The notes below the pieces were generated by a model. It was not told the DNA's origin, did not search any database, and saw only the letters and a list, made by a program, of their open reading frames with translations. From Carya illinoinensis (lineage: Eukaryota > Streptophyta > Magnoliopsida > Fagales > Juglandaceae): DNA of 64,000 nt. Below are positions 11,980 through 24,360 of this stretch, piece by piece (the first letter of the stretch is position 1; each line of letters opens with the position of its first letter). Position numbers and translations under genes: made by a program. The DNA is taken from contig NC_056760.1 in the NCBI RefSeq assembly GCF_018687715.1, positions 6,361,501-6,425,500 on the forward strand, given 5' to 3'.

Positions 11980-14900
11980 ATGTCTACTAATTCACCAGTT
12001 CCATCGACTGAACAGAAAGAAAAGCAGGGCGTTCTCACTGTGGTAACGTTCCAAAGCAGCATTTGCTATTATATGGAATCTTTTTCTGCCTCTATTTAAT
12101 ATCTGAATGCTGAAAATTGTGATGCTTTCAGGTTGGTAACTTAGAAAAACAGTTGTGGGCATTGATTTACACCAAAAGTCTATTGCACTCTGATGTTCAA
12201 GACCTGTATCGAAAAGTCCGTTCCAGTTACGAGAAAATCATTCTAAATGATCGTGAACATGTGGAAGTTCAAGATGTTGAATATTCTTTGTGGAAACTAC
12301 ACTATAAGCATATTGATGAGTTTCGTAAGATAATAAAGAAATGTTCTGCTGATGGAGAGAGCAAAAACTTGGTGACACAAAATGCCAGTAGTGTGCAGAT
12401 AATTGATGACAAACATATAGCTGGATTCAAGTCATTTCTTTCTCAAGCAACTGAGTTTTACCAAAATTTGATATTGAAAATCAGAAAATGTTATAGCCTC
12501 CCCGAAGACTCTTACAAAAAAGGTGCCATGTCTACTTCTGTCACACCAAAGAAGGTGCAGAAATGCCAATTTTTATGCCATCGATTTTTAGTTTGTCTAG
12601 GGGATCTTGCTAGATACCGAGAGCAATATGAAAAATGTGATATTCAAGAACGTAACTGGTCAGTTGCAGCTTCCCACTACCTGGAAGCAACAATGATTTG
12701 GCCAGATAGTGGAAACCCCCATAATCAGGTATTTTCCTATTAGTCTGATGTCATCAAATCATTATCTTCGCGTAGTGCTCACTCTTGAGGACTAGTTACT
12801 GCATGGATTTGTATCATCAGTTTTTATAATGCTTATATTTTTTGTTTTCATATGTGACCGACTCTCATCATTTGTAGTTGGCGGTATTGGCTACATATGT
12901 CGGTGATGAGTTCCTTGCTTTGTACCACTGTGTAAGGAGTTTAGCTGTTGAAGAACCTTTCCCTGATGCCTGGGATAACTTAATTTTACTCATGGAGAGG
13001 GTAAGAAGATTTTATTTTATAATTTTGGTGTTTAATTTTTATCCTCTGCACTTTTAGAAAAAAATTATCCTCTGTACTTTCTCTCTGCTTCTGATTTTCA
13101 CATCTTTGTATTTCTCAAGGCTTGTTATGATTTTTCAGAACAGGTCGTCTCATTTGAATTCCCTTTGTGGAGAGGCCCACTTTGATTTCTTAAAACCTTC
13201 TGAAAGGAGCAACTTCCAGACAAAATCACAATCAAATGCTGATTTCTTAAATTGCAATATTTTGAAAGCTGAACACAGTCGCTCTGTGGACACAGAATTA
13301 TGGTCTCTTCTTGTCAGAACTATGAGTTTCTTTTTCCTAAAATCCAGGTACTCCTTGTAAATTAGTCTTAATAATTAGTGTAAATTTATTCTAGTCTAAT
13401 AATTGGGTTAATTTAAACTTGATCTACATTAATTTGGGTTGAATTTGAGCTGTTAACCTGTGGATTAAAAAATCACATCCTATCACCGGGGTTACATTCT
13501 TTAATATTTTCTGTCATAAATCTTTAAATTTGCATGTTCAAATGACTTGCCTCAAAAAGAATGGCCGAAAACCACAATAACAAGCTATGCAACTTTTTGA
13601 ACCACAGGTTGGCAATTCAAACTCTACTCAACCCACAGCTGGGTAAAGTACAATTTCGGCTTAATTGGATTATGTTTTTTTTTTTTTTTTGGTGCATATC
13701 CTTATCACTTCATATGCATCTTGCTTCTATGAAGTGGTTGGTTTATTCAGTTTCTACACGAACTCTTATGTTTTCTGCTACTTTTTAATGCGAGGCAGTT
13801 TTGAGGAATTACCTTGTGCCTTTGCATCTGCTATGAGAGAGTTGGATGCTTTAATGGCACTAGATGATACAAAACTAAAGGCTGCATTGGAATCTTACTG
13901 GTGTTTGGATTCAGCTAGAACTGGCCCTTTTCGAGCCCTGCAAGTTGCTTCTATACTCATCTTTATTATAGAGAACCTAATTCATGGTCCACAAGTAAAA
14001 AGGTCAAAAGATAAAAATGATATGGAACACATTGCCCGGACACAATTTGCAATTGCAGCAGCATTAGTTTTCATGGGACGCCTTGTTGATAGATGCCTGA
14101 AGGCTACCCAATCGTATCTTTGCCCCCTTTTACCAGCTGTGCTTGTATTTGTGGAGTGGCTGCTGGGCATGCTTGATGAAGCAGAAGTGTATGGGGTTGA
14201 TGAAAAATGTAGAAGCGCCATGTGTTACTTTTTTGGTGTGTTTATTGAACTTCTAAAGCAGCTCAATGTTAAACGTGGCGAAGCCATGTCTCCAGATGGT
14301 ACTCCTCTGTGGGAAGACTATGAATTGAGAGGCTTTGCACCAGTTGCACGTGCACATATGTCATTGTACTTTTCAACTCCTTGGGAACACATAGACAGCT
14401 TTGAAAGTGGAGCTGAATTCCGTGCTTGCCGCATCACTAATGCTGCAATGAAGATTGCAGAAAGATCAAATGATTCTGGTAAGTGGATTCTGTATGATAA
14501 ATTAGGAAGACAATTCTACAGTGGAGAGTCAAGTGAATTTCCGGAGAGAAAAGAATTGGAAAAAGTAGAGTCCCCCAGTACTGATCTTAAATTCAAAGAG
14601 CCCAACCAGCATGTTTACATGGCTACAAAAGAATGTGGGGAACAGATCCTGAAGGCAAGTCCAAGTAACCCTTGTGTGAATGGTAAATCTGTTGCCACTG
14701 ATGAAGAAGAAGTTATTCTTTTCAAACCTCTCTCAAGATATAACTCAGTGCCACTTTACACTTCCGTTGACATGAACGATCAAATGTCTCCAAAAGGTTC
14801 AAGGTATAAAAATGTATCATCTGATGAATGCTTGCCCCGAGCTATGTCACTACTTATTGAGCAAACCAAGGCCGAGAATGATCCTTTGGCTTTCTATGCT

Positions 14901-15797
14901 GACATCTATAGTTCCCGGTGCAAGAAGTCATTTGAGCATCAGGAGCCTCACGTGAAGGATACATCAGCACATCCGTTGTTAGGAATCCCAATCTCTGCTG
15001 GGCCTCCCTCACTAAGTGCTTGGGTACTCAATAGGGGAAGTTTGAGCAATGATAGAGAGAAGACAGGTAATATTAGCAAACACGGCTGGAAGCCTATCGT
15101 AGAAATGGCTTCTACAACCTTGGCTGGTCTCTCCATAGGTGAAGATGAGGGTTCTGTGAATAATTCTGAGCCCAAATCTACATTCATCAATTTGTCATCT
15201 CCTACATACTTACCTCCAGTGCCTTCTGCTCCTTTATTACCTGATGATGCTGTTTGGTTTAGTAGCATTCAATCTAACTTTGCTGACTGCAGAACCTCTG
15301 CAGGCTGGAGCAAAGCAAATGATTATCATGGTGCATTGCAGGTATCAAGCACTTCAAGTTGGGTTGCTACTCATGAGCCTCGTGGTTTCATGGATAATTA
15401 CCCACCAACACGTCGAATGACTTCTTCTGAATGGCTTCGCCAGTACAGAGAAAAACACAATCTTGAGCAAGCCAATGTATTGCCGGTTCAGTATCATGCT
15501 CAGGAGAACGCTTCTAAGTTTGATGTTTTTGATCAGTGGGGAAATCCTACGTCTTATAACCCAAGTTTATACATGGCGAGCCCACAAATTCCTCCGGCTC
15601 TTCCTCTTGTTTATGGTGCAGATGAACTCAAAAGGGAGAAGCTCTTTCCTGGTTACCAAAGACCTAGCCCCTTGGGGTGTGGTGCTGTGACAGACCTCAG
15701 AATTGAGCCACATCCACTTTTGCAGTATCTCAAAGAGAGAGAATGGCGACTCCAGCAAGATCCTTCCCTGGGAGGCCCTACATATATGGGAAATTAA
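11980..15797 (+). CDS. SMG7L: SMG7-like protein (EST1/SMG7 family)
   Basis: Five coding exons: 11980-12042, 12132-12728, 12878-13000, 13139-13347 and 13799-15797. All introns are GT-AG, the phases agree and the product is 995 residues. The N-terminal part (SYEKIILNDREHVEVQDVEY, LWKLHYKHIDEF) is the EST1 N-terminal, 14-3-3-like helical domain, which in this family reads phosphorylated UPF1. Next comes the EST1 core with AASHYLEATMIWPDSGNPHN and LAVLATYVGDEFLALYHCVR, a TPR-like helical hairpin array. The C-terminal third is low complexity with a conserved end, YLKEREWRLQQDPSLGGPTY. The family acts in nonsense-mediated mRNA decay in cytoplasm and P-bodies. SMG7 itself also acts in exit from meiosis. 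The SMG7L assignment rests on overall sequence and on lying next to a VQ4-like gene. Arabidopsis SMG7L is about 880 residues (from memory). No disruption is seen. Confidence 0.9.
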
Positions 15798-16215
15798 AAA
15801 GTTCTCAATTTGAAACATTTCTCTGGTACAGCATGTAGAGCATAGCCCCTTGGGATTTCTGAGATGTCCGAAGTTTACTTGTATGCATGCCATGCCATAT
15901 GTATGCGTCCCTAGATGTTTTAGCATGCCCTCTGAAGGAGAGGGGGTTTCAAGAAAGAATGAAAAGCGTCAAAGATTTTTGCTGTCCTCAAGTCTGAAAA
16001 TTGCAATTATTCACATTCTCTTACTGATGGAATATGATTTTAGGCAACCATTGACGACAAAAGAATGGCAATGATTTGTTGAAAAAGAATGTGAATTTAA
16101 GCACTAGATCTTGATTCTAACGGACCCTATAAAGCCAAACACCATGCATATAATCACAAGAAATGTGTAAAAATGTATTTATAAAAAATGTATTCATCTT
16201 TGATATATATATATA
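15798..16215. other. 3' UTR of the SMG7-like gene and spacer
   Basis: Non-coding sequence downstream of the stop. It ends in an alternating TA tract (about 16203-16215) that is the insertion site of the Helitron. Confidence 0.6.
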
Positions 16216-16246
16216 CTAGTAGAATTAAAACGTCCAAGGGACGTTT
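16216..16246 (-). other. Helitron 3' terminus with subterminal hairpin
   Basis: On the + strand CTAG at 16216-16219 is preceded by A at 16215. AAACGTCC (16228-16235), a 3-base loop and GGACGTTT (16239-16246) form a perfect 8-bp stem. On the - strand this is a hairpin followed by a short spacer and a terminal CTAG before host T, the textbook Helitron 3' end and transposition terminator. Confidence 0.8.
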
Positions 16247-16508
16247 GCCTAGTGGAGGCAGATTATAAATGTAAAACTTTTCCATGAAAGCAAATAATAG
16301 TATAAAAGAAAAATACAGCAATTGTATTAAAACAACTGTATGTTTGAGAAATTGGAACATAACAAGTTGTTTTCTACAACAATAATAGATTGTGGCACCC
16401 AAAGATATGGACCATAGTTGAAAGTCTGATGTACAACCTTCACTGTTAAATCAACACAAAATGATAAAAATATATATATGAGTCCTTTGATATTTTTACT
16501 CTGATCCA

Positions 16509-19017
16509 TCATTTTGTGTCATCCTGTACAGCATCAATAGAGACGACATTGAAATTCTTGAACTGCTTTTGGTTGAGTCGATCGAGGTCTGCAAGAAGTT
16601 CAATCTTCCACTCTTTCTGTGAAACTTGTGCCACAAGATTTTCTATATATGACAAATGTTCCTGTAAAGGAAATTTTTAATTATAATTGCATAATTAATA
16701 AAAATTTAAATAACTTATATGCTGAAAATTTATGTCTTATAAATTAACACAAATTTTTGAATGCAATGTTTTTAATTAAATTACTATGCATGTTATAAAT
16801 AAAAATAAAATTGACATAATAGACAAGTATATAAAAATCAATTTCAACGATTTTTGTTATAATTTACTTTTAAAAGTTTTTTTAATATAAACCTCAATGT
16901 ATTTATAGATAATGTATTAAATATGTTAAAAATTTTGAGATAGATTTTTTTACTCGCAACAATAAAGCGAATGGAAAATAAGAAGATGTACATCTCCAGT
17001 ATGATTCATAAGCTCAACTGCTGAACAACCGAATGTTTTTTCTACAACTTCACCAAACATAACAGCAGATAGTCTTCCTGTATTATCGTCGAGTTCAACA
17101 TATGCTCGGCAGTTATAAATTTGTTGGAAATATCATTTTAAGTTAGAATCAATAAAAACTATACATTAAATCTATTACATAAATTATCAAATAAAAGATT
17201 TGAAAGATACATACCGTGGTTGGGAAATGCTTTCGTGTTTGCAATGGTAACAAAGTAATGTATCATTGTAATCATATCCAGTTCCTTTATTACAGCCAAT
17301 ACATGACATGTAAAAAAATATCTAGCGCAAATCAACCACAATTATCTTCGCCTTTATCCAAAATTTTGTTTTCTGCATCACATTAGTTAGAGACAATTTT
17401 TTAGAAGAATTAATTGTATAAATATTTGAATCTGTTACGAAGAATAGGATTTTACCGCCATGGGTTGCAAATTTTTGATGAATTCAGCAACATCACAATT
17501 CTTGATTATTTCCCGAATGCCAACAGAAGATAGAGATGCAGATGGGTGTGTCAAGTTTTTTGCAATAATACTCTTGAGTAATAAATCATTAATCGCTGCC
17601 CTTAAAATTCATAAAAACAAATACAAAATAAGAAATAAAAATATGAAAATTTCAATATTCAAATTGTATGAAACAAATAATAACTTATTTGTAATGATTA
17701 CCACTCTTGCAATGAAGTTGCCTCAGGAATAACAGGATTGATCATAAATTTACTTTTCGGACGTGATGATGGAGATAATCTTTCATTAGAAATAGGCATC
17801 ATAATTAATGCAAGCATATACAATGTAAAAAAAAATATAAGATTGTTAATTATTAAAAATACCATTATAAGAACCAACTCTTATTTTGGTTCCAAGTATA
17901 ATTGGCTTTGTCTCAATCATTTTCGAGATTTTTTTGCATTCATCTTGCACGAATCGACCCCACATAGTTAAACATATGGGGTTTAAGCTACAAAATTGGA
18001 ATAAAAAAAAAAGAATTAGCAAAATATGCAAGAAATAAAAATTGGAACATAATTCAAAAAGAGTGAACTATTAAAAAATATTTTTACCCTTGATCGATAA
18101 CATATATCTCTTGAATAGTTGTTGGTCCATGTGCTAAAGTTATCTCTCTACATGGCTTGATTTGGATTGCAACAGCTAAAATGTCTGACAAATAAGATTT
18201 AAATTTTTAGTATATTGATAATTAAATATTCTAAAGTAAAGAGTGAATTACCTATTTCTGCAATTGAATTCTTGTAGGCATCTAATTCATTGAATAGAAT
18301 GAGTTGGTACTTTGGTGGCTCCAATTGTCCTTCATCCTTTGGAACTTCCTCAATTATCGTTTTAGCATTCAAGATCCATTGATATTCATATGTTTCAATT
18401 CTATACTTCGGATCCAATGGCTTCACATATGCATTACTGATGTAATATGACTGGAAAATGTGCAAACTATCTTGTCGCGAGTCAATATCCTTATCAAATA
18501 TTGTAGCTTGCAGCTGATTTCCCTGTATAATATAAAAAATTGTAACAGATAATTTACAAAAAATAAATTGTAATAAATAATTGACTATAATGATTTTCTT
18601 TGATTTTAAATTGTTTTGAGTTATGTGTAAAATTTTTGTTTTTAAATGTGTTATAGGAAGATAACTAAATTAATAGAACATCATCGACATTTATATAAGG
18701 AAGCCAAAGATTTAAAAAGTCAAACATCAAAAGACCCAACAAATTAGCAGTAACAAAATAAAAAATAAAAACAAAACTCAATAGAATGAATGCAAAAATA
18801 ACAAAATCATTTACCAGTTTTTAATCTACTAAAAAAAATATAGAACAATAGATAGAAATAAATATTATACCTCTGGATCAATCAATGTTAGGCTTTGCTA
18901 CTTCACTGGTGAGCGTTGGCCTGTTCGTTTGGATGACTTTTCTGCCACAATCATTTTGATTTTCCAGTCTCTTGTACTTGGAGTGATATCTTTTATCAAT
19001 GTATAAACCGTCCGCAT
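16509..19017 (-). pseudogene. RPA1-like gene (replication protein A 70 kDa subunit), Helitron companion, disrupted
   Basis: Exon-like blocks in order on the - strand: a start MRTVYTLIKDITP (from 19017); an OB-fold block with DSLHIFQSYYISNAYVKPLD and YRIETYEYQWIL (about 18523-18252); a block with IQIKPCREITLAHG and IYVIDQG (about 18190-18090); CLTMWGRFVQDECKKIS and ILGTKIRVGSYNG (about 17990-17870); a zinc-finger block CIGCNKGTG...LLCYHCKH (about 17340-17215); AYVELDDNTGRLSAVMFGEV (about 17100-16990); and a last exon ending DAVQDDTK with TGA at 16511-16509. Intact relatives bind single-stranded DNA through these OB folds. Two in-frame TAG codons break it: one after SPVK in the first exon and one before IFFYMSCIGC at the zinc finger. 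Both fall where a glutamine codon is likely in relatives. The gene starts about 200 bp after RepHel ends, in the same orientation. Confidence 0.75.
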
Positions 19018-19224
19018 CTTTAAAGCTGTTCACACACAAAAATATTAAATGTGTAAGTATAGTCAACGCAATATTAAATAAAAAAAATTACAAAGAGAAT
19101 TTAAGAGTAAAATAAATTAAAAAATACAATACTAAATATACAGAAAATAAAATTCTATTAAGTGCACAATGTTGTTGAAGTAATTAAACTGAAATTATAC
19201 AATCGAATCATTACCCATTTAACA

Positions 19225-22200
19225 TTAATCTGAAGATGCTAATCTTAATAATTCCGTATAGACGATATTTTTTGTGCAGTTCTTTTCTGATCGCTCAGTT
19301 GACACTGGCCGTATTAAAATCCTTACTGTAGATGCAGTCTTTGCCCTTGATAAAGCCACATATAATTGACCATGTGAGAAAACAGGTTGAGGTAAATATA
19401 TTCCAACAAAATTCAATGTTTGCCCTTGTGACTTATTTATAGTCATTGCAAAACTTAATCTGATAGGGAACTGAGTTCGTTTGAATGGGAAGCCACTATT
19501 TTCATCAACATTTGGTAAGAATGGGATCCTTGGAATAAAGACCCTTTTTCCGCTGTGATGCCCAACTGCGATTTTTGCATCAATGACATTTTGATCAAAA
19601 GCCCGACAAATTAGACGTGTTCCGTTGCATAGTCCTTCTGAAGGATTAATGTTTCTAAGCAGTATGATAGGACAGTTTATCTTCAGTAACAATTCATGAA
19701 GAGGAAGTCCATTTGGGGTTAGAGCATTTAAAAAATCTTCCATAATTGACTGTTCAGATGTATCTATTGCTTCATCAAAGCTATAATATCGCTTAAGCTC
19801 ACCAGGAAATCTATGAATTAGTAATGCATTTATTTCATCAACATAACTGTTCTTTGGTGTTAATATGGCCCGATTCATCATAGCTGAAATATTTATTGAA
19901 TATTCATGAATATCATGAAAAACAACATATATTAAATGATCCAAAGAAGTACAGTCATCTTCATAAGGAACAAGCATGCCATCAAGAATTTTTATAGTTT
20001 CATCAACTGTGATTGGTGGCATTCCGTTGCCCAATTCTAACACATATTCTGAAAAGACTGAATCCAATCTTGCTCGCATATTTTCAGTCAAATGAAACTT
20101 GATCAATGTAGGCCACAAGTAAGAAGAAACCAAACTGGCGTCAACATGTTCTTGTCTTGTTCCTTTACGAACCACAGGTAAAACCTGGCAAAAATCTCCA
20201 CAAAAAATGACAACTTTTCCACCGAATGTTAACTCTGAATCATTAATGTCTCGTAGCATTTTATCTAATGCTTGAATATGTTGTTTTCTTGACATAGGGG
20301 CCTCATCCCATATAATTAACCTTGCCACACATAGTAACTTTGCGATGGCACTTTGTTTACTGACACAACATATGCTATGTTCATCAGTATCTAGTGGAAT
20401 CTTAAAGCGCGAGTGTGTTGTTCGACCTCCAGGAAGGATGGATGCAGCAACACTAGATGAAGCAGTTGCAAGTGCGACTAATTTTCTTGATCTTACTGCG
20501 GCAAGAAGTGCCTTGTACAGGAATGTATTCCCCGTCCCAGCAGGGCCGTCGACAAAGAATGTAGCAGCTTCATTAGAAAAAACTTTTCCCAAAACTGAAT
20601 TATAGACATGTCGTTGTTTACTATTAAGGGCTTCTGATGCAACAATATCTTCTTCTGAAATTTCAACAGCCAATTCATCATCGATTTCCCTAGATTCGAG
20701 TTGGTCTTCACCAAAACAAATGTTGTCATCAAGAAGATGGAACGAATTAATGTCTTTCCCCATTGATTCAAGTGTAAAAGAGATTGAGCGCAAAACTTGC
20801 ATTCTTACATCCGACATAGAATCTTCAGTCGACCTAAAATCAACTGACATATCTTGCTCAAAACGTTCCCAAAGCTCTCTCGGATTGGTTGGATTACAAT
20901 AAACCAAAATAGTTGCAAATATTCGTCTCAAACTGGACGGCATTTGATATAGAGATGCTTCATGTAAACAATCTTGTAAGCTACTGTCTCTTTGTAGCAA
21001 ACCATGTATAGTTGCTGCCTCACGAAATGTTGGAACCACGACACTATCAACTGTCCTAAGATCTTCAAACGACAAAGGTCCTCTTACATGATTTGGCAAT
21101 ATCCGCAGATAATACCTCTCACCTTCAAATGGATTTGCTGTAACAATTCGACCTATAACAGTTTTTTTTTTTTTTTTTTTTTTCCGACGAGTCCACTCTC
21201 TGTATTGTTGGCTCCAAACATAAAATTCTGGAAATTCTTTGTATAACAATGTCCTGGCATTTTCATCTACTTGGTTTAATGCAAAGAATTCTATTAACAT
21301 TGATTTTGCAGATCGATCAGAGTTGAGAACATTGATTAAGTCTTCATTTGCTCGAAAAGTTACTTGGTGTTTATCCTCAAGATGTAAATGTAAGCTATAT
21401 ACTGATGGGTACATTTCATTAACAATGAAGCCGTATATTCTCCACATAGCTTCAGGTGGAGCAATCCATCGGGCCGATTGGAATTGTTGGATTTCGTCAA
21501 TTTGTTGATTGGTTTGTTCGGAAACCAAATTGAAAGCAACACGATCATGCCCTTTGTAAACGTACTTATAAAGATATTTGACTGCTTTTATCGTAGAACA
21601 AATCTCCACATTAATGTGACAGTCAAATGTTGCAAGCAAATATGGATTATATGGAATGACCCAACGGTTATCCAAATTATGGCCTCTCAGTTTGACAGTT
21701 ATTCCATTGTCAGAACACTTATATATTGGGAAGCAATCATTTCCAACAGTCGTACCTGATGCATAACTTTTTGGATATTGGCTTTTGCAACAACCATTTT
21801 TTTTCATGCAAACATTTGTTGGATTCAACACTCCACATGGTCCATGCATCATATGCTTGATAACAGCATTATGCAAGTGCAAATTTGTATTTTTATCAGG
21901 TATTTCTGCCGATACAATCTCATCAAAAGATTCAGACGCATAGAGTTTCCAATTCCTCTGTAATATAATTAAAAAATGCGCATGTGGAAGCACTCTTTTT
22001 TGGTGCTCAATAACATAAACATATGCCGAGACTTTTCCAAATATCTGCTGCTTGAATAATCGATCCTTTAATTCTTCTAATTTTGCACGAAAGACCCGAG
22101 CAACCAAATTAGGCTGATTTTGACTCTCCTCATGCAGGCGTAATTCATTTGAAATTTCTTACCAGTTTGGATTGCACGTCATTGTTAAAAAAATGTCTGG

Positions 22201-24360
22201 TTTACCATAACGCTGAACTAAAGCCATTGTTTCCATATATTTTTTTCGCATATCTCTTGGACCCCCAATAAATGACGAAGGCAGAATAATCCGTTTTCCA
22301 ACATTAGAAGCATCAGTTTCCCCAAGTGTAATGGTATCAACAATACCTTGATATAACTCAGATCGAATATGTTGTTGTTTGTTACGGAAATAATCTAATC
22401 TTGACGTCTCGATCTTAACATACATATTGACAACAAATTGTTGCAATAGGCGACCAGACAGTAACAAAATTGATCTGACATTTTCTCTGATTTGTAACTT
22501 GTAGCAATAATATTCACGACACGAAACAATTGGATCCTTCCTTTTTTTGTTCAATGCTGCAAAAGTTGTAGGGGAATGAAATATTATAAAATTGGATGTC
22601 TATAAACTAAGTACAAAATTAGAAGATTAAGATTACACTATAACCTCGATCTTCTCTTCTAAGTAATTCTTCTACTGATATTGATCGGTGATGATCTATT
22701 GATCGGATTGTTTTGTTACTTGTTAATGTGCTTCCTCTATTAACCCTTTGAATGCATTGGTGCCAACCAGTATCGCCAAGAGGAAATAACAACGGATACT
22801 GAAGTGGATCATAGCAGCCAAAATAATATTGAACTATATGACTTCCACCAGAATGACTAAAGACATAAATGTCTCGTCCTCTTAGCTGATCTGCATCTTC
22901 ATTTTCAACCCATATTGCTGCAACTTGTGAAGATGTCGGGACATTGAATACACGTTGATCTAGACCAACATCTGATCTTATATGGATTACTTGATTTTTC
23001 AAATTTGACAAATCACCAAGAGATCGAAAGAACAAAGAATATGGATTGATGTGAAGAATATCGATGAGTTGAGCTATAATTGATGGATTCATTCTGTCTG
23101 AATCAGAAATGCGATTTTCTAATTCATGCTCCGTATCATAGAAATACAATTGAAGATAAGAATGACGACCATTTAAAGGGATTAAATCATTGATATAGTG
23201 ATAGATCTGTCCCTGAGTTCGAAAGGTATAAATTCCTTTATTCCATCTACAAAGATCTTCATCGAATTTAACTCCAAAGGATGTAAACGCGAACTTGTTA
23301 TTATAAGTCCGAACATAGGTCTTAAAATGCGCAGATTCATCTGTGTTAGAGGTGAAAAGATCATAAAATTGATCAGGGACGGCATTTGTGGCCAAATAAA
23401 TTGTCCCATCAGCACAATAAAATCCGTTTGTTTCATGATAGAATCGCTTTGCTTTACAATGTCTGCAACAAGGCACATACGGCAAAGAATATGCTTCAGA
23501 TGGCACGACTTGTAATAATTGCTTAAGTTCAGCAGAGCGGCGATGCCCCTCACCTATTGAGTTCAAAAGTGAATATAAGACAATATGTGTAAACTCATCA
23601 ATTGTTTTTTGAATGATTTGACCAAGGACACTATTGGAAGAGTGACAAGAGTTGACAATAGAATCAGAAGAATGAATAATATAATTATACTGGTTTCTTA
23701 CCCCTACAAGGTGGCGATATACTTGTTTCAAAACTTGACTGTTCCCGAACAACACATGGAGCCTATTTGAATAGAATGTTCCCAAATTTCAATGAAAAAG
23801 AACAGAAGGATGTTTGAATACGAAAGATGACAAAATAATTTCAGGAAAACCTGTTGAATCAGAAACTGATTAGAGACGGTTGTTTCATCTATGTATGTAT
23901 TTCCTGATTTACGTGTCAGAAAATCCATAGAATGACTCGGACAATTTGAACGATCTGTCACATTGTTTAATGATGAAGTTGCCTCTGAATCAACCACACA
24001 GAGATTTACACCAGGAGGAACACATACTTCATGAGATGAAATCAGTTCACCGATGTCAATATCAGAATGGAAAATCCGTTGTCTCTTTGACACCTTTTGT
24101 AGAACAGTAAAGTCTTGAATGATGTTTATATGTTGGACATCATCATTTGAACGTTCATCAATTGATATAGTCAGTTGATCACCATCAAATGAAGTTGAAT
24201 CTTTTAATTGGAGGGAATCGCTGCTAAATGCCTTTTTTTTAGCATATATTTCTCTCCGTTTTCTACGGAGTTCTTCCTTTTTCTCTTATGGTAAATCTTT
24301 ATACGGGATATTCTCCGCCCGTTGTTTTCTTTGATCTTCAAAAAATAGTCTCCAAACTTA
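19225..24360 (-). pseudogene. Helitron Rep/PIF1-like helicase (RepHel), disrupted
   Basis: The open remainder 22107-19225 (960 codons) holds the end of the HUH Rep domain and the whole helicase. HUH motif: PHAHFLII. Two-tyrosine motif: YLYKYVYKGHD. Walker A reads GPAGTGNTF, with Asn (AAT) instead of the catalytic Lys. Walker B is WDEAPM, followed by FCGDFCQVLPVV and TINKSQGQT...LYVALSRAK. Upstream parts lie at 22554-22159 (SCREYYCYKLQIRE, up to MTCNPNW), 23570-22640 (cysteine motif CCRHCKAKRF and RTYNNKFAFTSFG) and 24350-23850 (basic region EELRRKRREIYAKKK). Three small GT-AG introns can be drawn near 22620-22560, 23720-23560 and 23850-23765. Two nonsense codons break the frame: TAA at 22161-22159, directly after CNPNW, and TAA near 24288, before EKKEELRRK. 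A run of 22 T (21162-21183) encodes extra lysines in frame. Confidence 0.85.
21162..21183. repeat. T22 homopolymer inside the RepHel frame
   Basis: Twenty-two T on the + strand read as A on the coding strand, giving a poly-lysine run after EWTRRK. The frame continues after it, so the net length change is a multiple of three. It is likely a slippage expansion of a lysine-rich spot. Confidence 0.85.

Noticed and set aside
13561..13798. Frame extending SMG7L exon 5 leftward
   Set aside because: It passes a T-rich tract and intron sequence. The acceptor at 13798 gives the conserved joint with exon 4 in correct phase.
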